Below, piece after piece: positions 8,062-14,888 of a stretch of 18,254 nt of DNA (position 1 is the first letter of the stretch; every line of letters starts with the position of its first letter). The notes beneath the pieces were generated by a model. That model did not search any database and was not told the origin of the DNA. It worked only from the letters and a program-made list of their open reading frames with translations. Position numbers and translations under genes: made by a program. The DNA comes from Streptomyces sp. NRRL F-4489 (GTDB lineage: Bacteria > Actinomycetota > Actinomycetes > Streptomycetales > Streptomycetaceae), in assembly GCF_001509485.1 (NCBI RefSeq), contig NZ_LLZI01000017.1:1-18254 (forward strand). The letters are read 5' to 3'.

Positions 8062-8148
8062 CCGGCCGGTCGTCCGGAGGAGGAAGCTAGCCCTGTGGTC
8101 ACGGGTGCGAATCCCTTTGCCCGGGATTGCTCGTTTCCGACCGGCCGG
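8062..8148 (-). other. structured leader upstream of the first NlpC/P60 gene (unassigned)
   Basis: CCGGCCGGTCG (8062-8072) and CGACCGGCCGG (8138-8148) form a perfect 11-bp inverted repeat. It encloses a hairpin with stem AATCCC/GGGATT (8110-8115 and 8123-8128), extendable by two pairs past a bulge. A weaker CCC/GGG hairpin also lies inside, so the whole resembles a three-way junction. It matches no riboswitch family known to me, lacks the ydaO core, and folds in either strand. A role in controlling the downstream hydrolase is only an inference. Confidence 0.35.
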
Positions 8149-8256
8149 CGCACGGAGCCGACCGGCCCGGGAGCCGTGGGACGGCCGGGATCGGTGGGCC
8201 CTGACCGAAGCGGGCATCCCGGCCGCCCTGCCGGAAAGGGCGTGCTATAGGGCCGA

Positions 8257-8262
8257 TACGAT
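8257..8262 (+). promoter_or_regulatory. -10-like element for the small membrane protein gene
   Basis: TACGAT fits the TAnnnT -10 consensus and would start transcription within a few bases of ATG 8271. There is no Shine-Dalgarno sequence in the C-rich stretch before the ATG, which supports a leaderless transcript. No good -35 element is visible. Confidence 0.4.
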
Positions 8263-8270
8263 CCCCCACT

Positions 8271-8624
8271 ATGGACGTAGTAATCAATGTCGTCGTCGCC
8301 CTGCACATCATCGGTATCGCCTCCCTCCTGGGCGGCTTCCTGACCCAGATGAAGGCGATGGGCGCGGGCACCGCCCGCTTCGTGCCGGCGATGCTGCACG
8401 GCGCGCTGACGATGCTGGTCACCGGCATCGTGCTGGTCGGCCTCAACCAAATGCAGGGCCACTCGCTGAACAACATCAAGATCGGCGTCAAGATGGCCGT
8501 CCTGGTGGTGATCCTCGCGCTGGTCTACGTCAAGCGGGACGAGGAGAAGCTCCCCAAGCCGCTCTTCGGCGCGGTCGGCGGCCTGACGATGCTCAACATC
8601 TTCATCGCCCTGCTCTGGACCTGA
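8271..8624 (+). CDS. small integral membrane protein, function unknown
   Basis: This is a 117-residue, strongly hydrophobic protein. Helices lie at about residues 4-26 (VVVALHIIGIASLLGGFL), 40-58, 73-88 and 98-116. The loops are short, with a charged stretch KRDEEKLPK before the last helix. The overall design of four helices starting with VALHIIGIASLLGG is typical of conserved hypothetical membrane proteins in Streptomyces. No catalytic or ligand motif is apparent, and I do not assign a function. It is flanked on each side by minus-strand NlpC/P60 genes and convergent with the second. The ATG is supported by the start of helix 1 and a nearby -10 element. Codon usage matches the neighbours. 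Confidence 0.85.
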   Translation: MDVVINVVVALHIIGIASLLGGFLTQMKAMGAGTARFVPAMLHGALTMLVTGIVLVGLNQMQGHSLNNIKIGVKMAVLVVILALVYVKRDEEKLPKPLFGAVGGLTMLNIFIALLWT

Positions 8625-8640
8625 GCACCGCCGAGCCCCT

Positions 8641-8664
8641 GGCCCCGCGTGTCACGCCGGGGCC
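8641..8664. terminator. hairpin between convergent genes
   Basis: GGCCCCGCGT (8641-8650) pairs with ACGC-(C)-GGGGCC (8654-8664) around a GTC loop, giving ten pairs with one bulged C. It lies 17 bases after the small membrane protein stop and 14 bases before the end of the minus-strand NlpC/P60 gene, fitting bidirectional termination. Confidence 0.65.
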
Positions 8665-8677
8665 GGGGCCGCTCGCC

Positions 8678-9820
8678 CTACGCCGGCCGCACGCTCCCGT
8701 AGACCGGCATGGCGGCGATCGACTCCACGCGCACGGCGGCGCCCGGGTGCGGGGCGTGGATCATCTTCCCGTCGCCGATGTACATCCCGACGTGGCTGAT
8801 GTCGTTGTAGAAGAACACCAGGTCACCGGGGCGGAGATCACCGGTGGCGATCCGGGTGCCGGCCTTGACCTGATCCCAGGTCGTGCGCGGCAGGTCGACC
8901 CCGGCCGCCTTCCACGCCGCCTGGGTCAGCCCCGAGCAGTCGTAGGAGTTCGGGCCGGTCGCGCCCCAGACGTACGGCTTGCCCATCTGCGCGCGGGCGA
9001 AGGCCAGCGCCTTCTGCGCCTTCGTGCCGTACGTGCCGTCCGGCGCGCCGCCGTCGGACGTACCGCCGCCGGAGCCGTGGCCGGCCCCGCTCCCCGGCTG
9101 CGGCGGCTGCTCGCCGGCGTGGCGGTGGGCCTCCTCCTCGGCCTTGCGGCGGGCCTCCGCCTCCTTGCGGCGCTCCAGCTCGGCCAGCCGCGCCTTCTCC
9201 TCGGCGGTCAGCCGGGACAGCAGCTGCCGGGCCTCGGCCAGCTTCGCCTGGACGGACTGCTTGGTCTCCCTGAGCGCCGCCTGCGACTGCTGGAGGCTCT
9301 CCAGGCTGCGGGTCGCCTCGGCCCGCCGGCGGGTGGCCGCCGCGGCCTGCTCCTGATAGTCGGTGATCACCTGCTTCTGCCGGCCGGTCAGCCGCTCCAT
9401 CAGGTGATTGCGGTCGACGAACTGCTGCGGATCCTTGGCCAGGATCAGCTGGGCGGTCGGGCTGATCCCGCCGGTCTGGTACTGCGCCGAGGCGAACGCC
9501 CCCAACCGGCGCCGGGACTCGTTCATCCGCTCCGCGCGCCGGGCCGCCTCGTCCAGCAGCCGGTTCACGGTGCGCTGCCGGCTCTCCGCCTTCTCCTTGG
9601 CGGCGTCGTACTTCTGCGTGGCCACCTCGGCCTCCCGGTAGAGGCCGTCGACCTTCCGCTTCACTTCCTCGACGGAGGGCCGCGGCGCCTTCGGGGCGGC
9701 GTTCGCGGTCTGCGACAGCAGCGTCACCGACGCGAGCGCGGCGGTGGTCAGCCCGGCCGCCGTACGACGGCCGCCGGGCGTGGAGAGCAAGGGGGTGCGC
9801 GGCTTGCGGTGGGACGCCAA
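8678..9820 (-). CDS. secreted NlpC/P60 peptidoglycan hydrolase with N-terminal coiled coil
   Basis: The 380-residue protein starts at TTG 9820, nine bases after GGAAGGAG (9837-9830). No ATG or GTG is better placed, and ASHRKPRTP just after it is the usual beginning of this family in Streptomyces. A signal peptide covers about residues 1-40, with hydrophobic GLTTAALASVTLLS and a likely cut after TANA. A long Glu/Lys/Arg/Gln-rich coiled coil (about 48-215) resembles the regulatory arm of RipA/CwlO-type hydrolases. A Gly/Ser linker leads to the NlpC/P60 domain (about 260-380). This has the nucleophile Cys in SYDCSGL, catalytic His in SHVGMYIG, and HAPHPG. It should cleave stem peptides outside the cell. 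The leader carries a c-di-AMP aptamer, so expression probably follows c-di-AMP level, as known for other actinobacterial wall hydrolase genes. Confidence 0.92.
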   Translation of the reverse strand: MASHRKPRTPLLSTPGGRRTAAGLTTAALASVTLLSQTANAAPKAPRPSVEEVKRKVDGLYREAEVATQKYDAAKEKAESRQRTVNRLLDEAARRAERMNESRRRLGAFASAQYQTGGISPTAQLILAKDPQQFVDRNHLMERLTGRQKQVITDYQEQAAAATRRRAEATRSLESLQQSQAALRETKQSVQAKLAEARQLLSRLTAEEKARLAELERRKEAEARRKAEEEAHRHAGEQPPQPGSGAGHGSGGGTSDGGAPDGTYGTKAQKALAFARAQMGKPYVWGATGPNSYDCSGLTQAAWKAAGVDLPRTTWDQVKAGTRIATGDLRPGDLVFFYNDISHVGMYIGDGKMIHAPHPGAAVRVESIAAMPVYGSVRPA

Positions 9821-9840
9821 GGCCGGCGACTCCTTCCGTG

Positions 9841-10036
9841 GACCGCCTACCGGGTGCGAGGGGGATCCCCCGGCCCGTTCCAGGGCTGGGGGAGGGTTCG
9901 GGCGGGTGTGCTGACGGAAGGCTTGCCCTTCGGCCGATACGTCCGCCGGCGACGGGCGTACGGGCCGATTCACCCCGGTGGTGCCGGTGGTTCCCCGGCT
10001 CCGGATGCCTGGTGGCAGGGCCGGACTCGGCGGGGG
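9841..10036 (-). promoter_or_regulatory. cyclic-di-AMP riboswitch (ydaO-yuaA type), 3' core interrupted
   Basis: Reading the minus strand, the conserved ydaO blocks appear in order. GAGCCGGGGAACC lies at 10001-9989 and GGGGTGAATCGG at 9976-9965. CCGAAGGGCAAGCCTTCCGTCAGC follows in two pieces (9933-9910), and finally GGTAGGCGG (9851-9843). CCGCC near 10032 can pair with GGCGG to close P1. The family binds c-di-AMP and is known to control NlpC/P60 and rpf wall-hydrolase genes in actinobacteria. The hydrolase Shine-Dalgarno begins six bases after the aptamer, which points to control of translation initiation rather than a separate terminator (inference). Between CCGTCAGC and GGTAGGC there are about 58 extra bases, described separately. 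The 5' boundary is approximate. Confidence 0.85.
9851..9902. repeat. hairpin mini-element inserted in the riboswitch, with 6-bp flanking direct repeat
   Basis: On the minus strand CACCCG occurs at 9908-9903 and again at 9856-9851, bracketing 46 bases. The insert contains CCCTCCCCCAGCCC, a short TGGAAC loop, then GGGCCGGGGG and ATCCCCC. It folds as a nine-pair hairpin with one A/C mismatch. The CCCTCCCCCAG...GGGGG-CCCCC pattern resembles short intergenic repeats common in Streptomyces chromosomes (from memory). Deleting one CACCCG copy plus the insert restores a gapless ydaO core. Confidence 0.65.
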
Positions 10037-10087
10037 CGGCCCGTGCGGACCCTGTCGTCCGCGGGGACGGCGGGCTGCCCGAGCGAG

Positions 10088-10117
10088 ACCGTAGCCAACT
10101 CGTGTGGTCCCTGTGAA
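10088..10117 (-). promoter_or_regulatory. predicted housekeeping promoter of the riboswitch-NlpC/P60 transcript
   Basis: On the minus strand, TTCACA (10117-10112) is one base from TTGACA and lies 18 bases before TACGGT (10093-10088), a TAnnnT -10. Transcription would begin near 10081, about 45 bases before the aptamer, giving a leader of roughly 260 bases. Confidence 0.5.
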
Positions 10118-10245
10118 GGCTGGTGGTCGATATGCCCGAAACCTTTTCGTGACCTGATCGTGAGGGGTCCCCGGGTTTGCGTCCGGTGTCGGGCAGGAGC
10201 GCACGGACCGGGCCAGGAGCGGGCAATCCGCCGCCGCGGGACCGG

Positions 10246-10268
10246 TTGTCAGTCCGGCGGCCTAGACT
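10246..10268 (+). promoter_or_regulatory. PafBC-type (RecA-NDp) DNA-damage promoter of pcrA
   Basis: TTGTCAGTC (10246-10254), exactly eight bases, then TAGACT (10263-10268) matches the published actinobacterial motif TTGTCRGTG-N8-TAnnnT, with one mismatch at the last base of the first block. Transcription would begin about three bases before, or at, ATG 10278. No standard -35 lies at 17-18 bases, which is expected for this promoter class. PafBC is the LexA-independent damage regulator of actinobacteria. Confidence 0.7.
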
Positions 10269-10277
10269 CGGTGGGCG

Positions 10278-12773
10278 ATGAGCAGCCTCTTTGACGACAG
10301 CTTCCTGGCGGATCTCGGCCCCCCGGGCGAGGAGCCCCCGCCGCCCCCCGAGGACGGGCACGGCCCGGCCCCGGAGGAGGTTCCCGCTGACCTCTTCGGC
10401 GGGAGGTTCGACGCGCCCGTGCCCAGGGAGCCGTACTACCGCGACGGCGCCGCCCGCCCGGCCATCGACCCGGCGGCGCTCCTCGCGGGGCTCAACGACC
10501 AGCAGAAGGCCGCCGTGGTGCACAGCGGCAGCCCGCTGCTGATCGTCGCCGGCGCGGGCTCCGGCAAGACCCGGGTGCTCACCCACCGCATCGCCCACCT
10601 CCTGGCCGAGCGCCACGTCCACCCCGGCCAGATCCTCGCGATCACGTTCACCAACAAGGCCGCGGGCGAGATGAAGGAGCGCGTCGAGGAGCTGGTCGGC
10701 CCGCGGGCGAACGCCATGTGGGTCTCCACGTTCCACAGCGCCTGTGTGCGGATCCTGCGCCGGGAGTCCAAGAAGCTCGGCTTCACCTCGTCCTTCTCGA
10801 TCTACGACGCGGCCGACTCCAAGCGCCTGATGGCCCTGGTCTGCCGCGACCTCGACCTGGACCCCAAGCGCTTCCCGCCCAAGTCGTTCAGCGCGAAGAT
10901 CTCCAACCTCAAGAACGAGCTCATCGACGAGGAGACCTTCGCGGGGACGGCCGCCGACGGCTTCGAGAAGACCCTGGCCGAGGCGTACGCGATGTACCAA
11001 GCGCGGCTGCGCGAGGCCAACGCCCTGGACTTCGACGACATCATCATGACGACGGTCCACCTGCTCCAGGCGTTCCCGGACGTCGCCGAGCACTACCGCC
11101 GCCGCTTCCGCCACGTCCTCGTCGACGAGTACCAGGACACCAACCACGCCCAGTACACCCTCGTCCGCGAGCTGGTCGGCCCCGGCACCGCCGAGACGCC
11201 CGCCGCCGAGCTGTGCGTGGTCGGCGACGCCGACCAGTCGATCTACGCCTTCCGCGGCGCCACGATCCGCAACATCCTCCAGTTCGAGGAGGACTACCCG
11301 GACGCCACCACGATCCTACTGGAGCAGAACTACCGCTCCTCGCAGACCATCCTCTCCGCCGCCAACGCCGTCATCGAGCGCAACGAGAACCGCCGCCCCA
11401 AGAACCTCTGGACGGACGCCGGCGCCGGCCCCAAGATCACCGGCTATGTCGCCGACACCGAGCACGACGAGGCCCAGTTCGTCGCCGACGAGATCGACCG
11501 GCTCACCGACGCCGGCGACGCCAAGGCCGGCGACGTCGCGGTCTTCTACCGCACCAACGCCCAGTCCCGGGTCTTCGAGGAGATCTTCATCCGGGTCGGG
11601 CTGCCCTACAAGGTCGTCGGCGGTGTGCGCTTCTACGAGCGCAAAGAGGTCCGCGACATCCTCGCCTACCTCCGCGTGCTCGCCAACCCCGAGGACGCCG
11701 TCCCGCTGCGCCGGATCCTCAACGTCCCCAAGCGCGGTATCGGCGACCGCGCCGAGGCGATGATCGAGGCGCTGGCGCTGCGCGAGAAGATCACCTTCCC
11801 GCAGGCGCTGCGCCGGGTCGACGAGGCGTACGGCATGGCCGCCCGCTCCGCCAACGCCGTCAAGCGGTTCAACGCCCTGATGGAGGAGTTGCGGACGATC
11901 GTGGAATCCGGGGCCGGCCCCGCCACGGTCCTGGAAGCCGTCATGGAGCGCACCGGCTATCTCGCCGAGCTCCAGTCGTCCACCGACCCCCAGGACGAGA
12001 CCCGCGTCGAGAACCTCCAGGAACTCGCCTCGGTGGCCCTGGAGTTCGAGCAGGAGCGCGACGAGGAGAATCCCGGCACGCTCGCCGAGTTCCTGGAGCA
12101 GGTCGCCCTGGTCGCCGACTCCGACCAGATCCCCGACGCGGACGACGAGGGCGCCGGCGTGATCACGCTGATGACCCTGCACACCGCCAAGGGCCTGGAG
12201 TTCCCGGTCGTCTTCCTGACCGGCATGGAGGACGGCGTCTTCCCGCATATGCGCGCCCTCGGCCAGACCAAGGAGCTGGAGGAGGAGCGCCGGCTCGCCT
12301 ACGTCGGCATCACCCGCGCCCGCGAGCGGCTCTACGTCACCCGCTCCACGATGCGCAGCGCCTGGGGCCAGCCCTCGTACAACCCGGCCTCGCGCTTCCT
12401 GGAGGAGATCCCGGACGAGTACGTGGAGTGGAAGCGGACCGGTCCGGCGACGCCCTCCGCGTCCATGGGCGGCCTGACCTCGGGCGGTTCGCGCGGTTCC
12501 GGTGGTTCGGGCGGCGGCGGATTCGGCGGCGGGATCGGCGGGTCGCTGTCGTCGGCGCGGGCCAAGGGGCCGAGCGGGTTCGCGACCCGGCGCGCCCAGG
12601 ACCGCCCGGTGGTCGCGCTGGCCATCGGCGACCGCGTCACCCACGACAGCTTCGGCCTCGGCACCGTCGTCGCCGTCAAGGGCAGCGGGGACAACGCCGA
12701 GGCGACCATCGACTTCGGCGGTGAGAAGCCCAAGCGGCTGCTGCTGCGGTACGCGCCGGTGGAGAAGCTCTAA
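10278..12773 (+). CDS. pcrA: UvrD/PcrA-type superfamily 1 DNA helicase
   Basis: This 831-residue 3'-5' DNA helicase acts in nucleotide excision repair, removal of RecA filaments and plasmid replication. An acidic Pro-rich extension of about 70 residues precedes the core. The core motifs appear in order: LNDQQKAAV, Walker A AGAGSGKT (91-98), TFTNKAAGEM, Walker B DEYQDTNHAQY, VGDADQSIYAFRGA, LEQNYRSSQTIL, TLHTAKGLEFPVVF and AYVGITRARERLYV. A Gly/Ser-rich linker at about 735-760 leads to the C-terminal Tudor-like RNA-polymerase-binding domain (IGDRVTHDSFGLGTVVAVKG to the end). That domain marks PcrA rather than RecB or Rep relatives. All catalytic residues are intact. A PafBC-type promoter sits immediately upstream. 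The gene is convergent with the M23 peptidase gene 61 bases away, and no clear terminator is visible in that gap. Confidence 0.96.
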   Translation: MSSLFDDSFLADLGPPGEEPPPPPEDGHGPAPEEVPADLFGGRFDAPVPREPYYRDGAARPAIDPAALLAGLNDQQKAAVVHSGSPLLIVAGAGSGKTRVLTHRIAHLLAERHVHPGQILAITFTNKAAGEMKERVEELVGPRANAMWVSTFHSACVRILRRESKKLGFTSSFSIYDAADSKRLMALVCRDLDLDPKRFPPKSFSAKISNLKNELIDEETFAGTAADGFEKTLAEAYAMYQARLREANALDFDDIIMTTVHLLQAFPDVAEHYRRRFRHVLVDEYQDTNHAQYTLVRELVGPGTAETPAAELCVVGDADQSIYAFRGATIRNILQFEEDYPDATTILLEQNYRSSQTILSAANAVIERNENRRPKNLWTDAGAGPKITGYVADTEHDEAQFVADEIDRLTDAGDAKAGDVAVFYRTNAQSRVFEEIFIRVGLPYKVVGGVRFYERKEVRDILAYLRVLANPEDAVPLRRILNVPKRGIGDRAEAMIEALALREKITFPQALRRVDEAYGMAARSANAVKRFNALMEELRTIVESGAGPATVLEAVMERTGYLAELQSSTDPQDETRVENLQELASVALEFEQERDEENPGTLAEFLEQVALVADSDQIPDADDEGAGVITLMTLHTAKGLEFPVVFLTGMEDGVFPHMRALGQTKELEEERRLAYVGITRARERLYVTRSTMRSAWGQPSYNPASRFLEEIPDEYVEWKRTGPATPSASMGGLTSGGSRGSGGSGGGGFGGGIGGSLSSARAKGPSGFATRRAQDRPVVALAIGDRVTHDSFGLGTVVAVKGSGDNAEATIDFGGEKPKRLLLRYAPVEKL

Positions 12774-12834
12774 GAGAGGTGTACGGGGCCGCGCCGAGCG
12801 GGCTGCGGGGCCCCGGGCTCTCCGGGCGGGGTGC

Positions 12835-14634
12835 TCAGTACGGGTTCAGGCCGTGCGCGCGCAGCCACGGGATCGGGTCGACCGCCGCGCCGCCGCCCGG
12901 CCGCACCTCGAAGTGCAGATGCGGGCCGGTGGAGTTGCCGGAGTTGCCGGAGTAGGCGATGGTGTCGCCGGCCTTGACCGACCCGGACCGGATCTTGGTG
13001 CTGCTCAGGTGGCAGTACCACGTCTCGGTGCCGTCCGGCGCCGTCACGATCGCCATGTTGCCGTAGGCGGAGTTCCACTGCGTGCGGACCGTGCCGTCGG
13101 TGGCGGCCATGACCGGCGTGCCGTAGCTGACCGGGAAGTCGATGCCGGTGTGCACCGACATCCAGTTCACGCCGGCCTGGCCGAAGAGCGCGCTCAGCCC
13201 GTGCTGGGTGACCGGCAGCACGAACTTCGGCCGCATCGCCTCCTTGCGGGCCGCCTCCTCCGCCTTGCGCCTGCGCTCCTGCTCCTGGCGCTCCCTGAGG
13301 TCCAGCCGCTCCTGGGTGCGGCTGGCCCGGTCGCGGAAGTCCTGGGCGCTGGCGCTGAGTCCGGCGAGCTGGGAGTCCAGTTTCTTGTTGGCGGCGGTGC
13401 TCCGCTGCACGGCACCGGCGTCCGGGGCGGTGTGCGCCGCCGCCTCGTCCTTGCTGTCCCCGCCGAACTGGCTGACCGAGGCGGCGGCCGCCGCGCAGAC
13501 GCCCATCGCGGCCACCGAGGGGACGGCGACGGTCAGCAGCGCCGAGCGCTTGGCCTGGCGGCGCCGGCTGCGGCCGCCGCCGCGGACCGCCTTGCCGGCC
13601 GTGGCGCCGGCCGGGGTGCCGCCGCTCCGCCGGGAGGACCGGACGGGTTCGTCGGAGGTGTTGGCCGGCTCGTCGGGGAGGGCGGTGACCGGCATCGCCT
13701 GGGTCATCGCGTCGGCGATCGACGCCGGGCCGGAGTCGGAGTCGGAGGCGGACCGGGGGGCGGAGCCGGTGGCTTCGGCGTCCGGCCGCGCGTCCTCGTG
13801 GGCCGCTTCCTCGGCGAAGGCGGCCGGCGCGGCGTCCCACACCACGGTGTCGTCCGCGGGCGGGCCCGGCTGGGCCGGGATGCCGGGGGCGAGGCCGGCC
13901 GGCAGGTCCGCGTAGTCCGTGGTCGACCAGACCGCGGTGGCCTCGTAACCGACCGGCTCCTGGAGGACGGTGGCGGCTGCCGCGAAGGCGGCGCCGTCGT
14001 GGGCCGGGGCGCCGTAGCCGGTGCCGTACGCGTCGGTGCCGTACGCGGCGGTGTAACCCCCGGTGGCGTACGGGTCGGTGGCGCCGCCGTCACCGTACGC
14101 GGCGCCGGTCGCGCTGCCGTACGTGCCGGAGTCGTACGCCGCCCCGCCGCCGTCGTAGCCGCTGCCGGGAGCACCGTCGTGGCCCGCGCCGCCGTCGTAC
14201 GCCGCCGTGCCGTAGCCGGTGCCGTACGCGGCCGCGTCGCCGCCGCCGTAGCCCTGGCCGTCGTACGCGGGGGTGGCGTAGCCGGGTGCGTCGTAGGCGG
14301 TGGGCGCGTACGGGTCGTAGCCGGTGGTCCCGTAGGTGCCGGTGTCGTAGCCGGAGCTGTCGTAGGACGTGCCCTCGTAAGGCGTGGCGTCGTATGCGGT
14401 GGTGTCGTAGGTGCCGGTGCCGTACGCGGCGGTGTCGTACGCCGCGGTGGGGTAAGCGCCGGTGGCGTAGGTGTCGGCGGGGTGGCCGCCTGGGGCGTAG
14501 GCGCCCTGGTCGTAGCCGCCGGGGTGCGAACCGAAGAGGGGGTCGTCGTCGCCGTATGCCGGGGCGTGCGCGCGGGAGGCATCGGAAGCGGGGGCGGTCG
14601 GAAGCTGAGCCCCTGACGGGTGACGGTCGTCCAC
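12835..14634 (-). CDS. membrane-anchored M23 (LytM-type) peptidase with Tyr-rich repeat N-terminus
   Basis: This is 599 residues from GTG 14634, preceded by AAAGAG at six bases; TTG 14637 is adjacent. Residues about 25-215 are low complexity, rich in Tyr, Gly, Ala, Thr and Asp. An acidic/Ser segment and a basic patch (GGRSRRRQAKR) follow, then one membrane helix at about 362-385 (SALLTVAVPSVAAMGVCAAA). A charged coiled coil lies at about 400-455. The C-terminal M23 domain (about 470-590) has HTGIDFP (zinc His and Asp), YCHLSS and GPHLHFEV. All expected zinc ligands and the catalytic His are present, so it may be an active endopeptidase that cuts wall peptide cross-bridges. By the positive-inside rule the N-terminus is cytoplasmic and the peptidase external. 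It lies downstream of the lipase gene on the same strand but has its own likely promoter. Confidence 0.93.
   Translation of the reverse strand: MDDRHPSGAQLPTAPASDASRAHAPAYGDDDPLFGSHPGGYDQGAYAPGGHPADTYATGAYPTAAYDTAAYGTGTYDTTAYDATPYEGTSYDSSGYDTGTYGTTGYDPYAPTAYDAPGYATPAYDGQGYGGGDAAAYGTGYGTAAYDGGAGHDGAPGSGYDGGGAAYDSGTYGSATGAAYGDGGATDPYATGGYTAAYGTDAYGTGYGAPAHDGAAFAAAATVLQEPVGYEATAVWSTTDYADLPAGLAPGIPAQPGPPADDTVVWDAAPAAFAEEAAHEDARPDAEATGSAPRSASDSDSGPASIADAMTQAMPVTALPDEPANTSDEPVRSSRRSGGTPAGATAGKAVRGGGRSRRRQAKRSALLTVAVPSVAAMGVCAAAAASVSQFGGDSKDEAAAHTAPDAGAVQRSTAANKKLDSQLAGLSASAQDFRDRASRTQERLDLRERQEQERRRKAEEAARKEAMRPKFVLPVTQHGLSALFGQAGVNWMSVHTGIDFPVSYGTPVMAATDGTVRTQWNSAYGNMAIVTAPDGTETWYCHLSSTKIRSGSVKAGDTIAYSGNSGNSTGPHLHFEVRPGGGAAVDPIPWLRAHGLNPY
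14000..14560 (-). repeat. 15-bp-period coding repeat encoding Tyr pentads
   Basis: Within the M23 peptidase gene, tyrosine codons recur every five codons. From about 14465 down to 14310 ten tyrosines follow in perfect five-residue steps (pattern Y-[D/G/P/E]-x-x-x). The region holds about 31 Tyr in about 200 residues. On the plus strand it appears as repeated GTA separated by GC-rich triplets. Confidence 0.85.
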
Positions 14635-14674
14635 CAACTTCTCTTTCGCCTCGGCTGCAGGAGAATTAGCGGCG

Positions 14675-14704
14675 ACTGTACCCGGCGGTACGCGACGGCG
14701 ACAA
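14675..14704 (-). promoter_or_regulatory. predicted promoter of the M23 peptidase gene
   Basis: On the minus strand TTGTCG (14704-14699) is 18 bases before TACAGT (14680-14675). Transcription would start near 14668, leaving a leader of about 34 bases before GTG 14634. Confidence 0.45.
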
Positions 14705-14782
14705 TCTTCCCGAGGTTTCGGGCTCGGCGACGCCGGGCATCCGGGCGCTCTCCAGCCGTACGCAGAGGGAAACTTGGCGGTG

Positions 14783-14800
14783 CGTTCGAGGATCGTTCGA
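14783..14800. repeat. CGTTCGA direct repeat upstream of the M23 peptidase promoter
   Basis: CGTTCGA occurs at 14783-14789 and 14794-14800, 11 bases apart. It sits about 80-100 bases upstream of the predicted -35, so it could be a regulator site. With only two copies it may be chance. Confidence 0.3.
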
Positions 14801-14888
14801 TGCGGTGGCGGGGCAGGCCGGTGGCATAGATGGCGATTCCGGAACGAATGCCGCGACGAATGCGCGACGGACGCGCGCCGGATGCCGT

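Noticed and set aside
8055..8125. tRNA-like 3' half: GGTCACGGGTGCGAATCCC resembles a T-arm, and GCGGGCA nearly pairs with TGCCCGG
   Set aside because: The T-stem has a mismatch, the loop reads TGC rather than TTC, and no D-arm or anticodon stem-loop can be drawn at the right distances for any acceptor choice tried. The bases are better explained by the inverted-repeat leader.
8085..8130. possible cobalamin riboswitch on the plus strand (GGTGCGAATCCC)
   Set aside because: The B12 box and the rest of the core are missing, and the downstream gene has no B12 link.
7265..10294. 1009-codon plus-strand frame across both NlpC/P60 genes
   Set aside because: It is antisense to two clear hydrolase genes and runs through a riboswitch and two promoters. 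No recognisable domain.
12774..12834. possible terminator between convergent pcrA and M23 genes
   Set aside because: Only a 5-bp CCCGG/CCGGG stem could be drawn, no better than expected by chance in this GC content.
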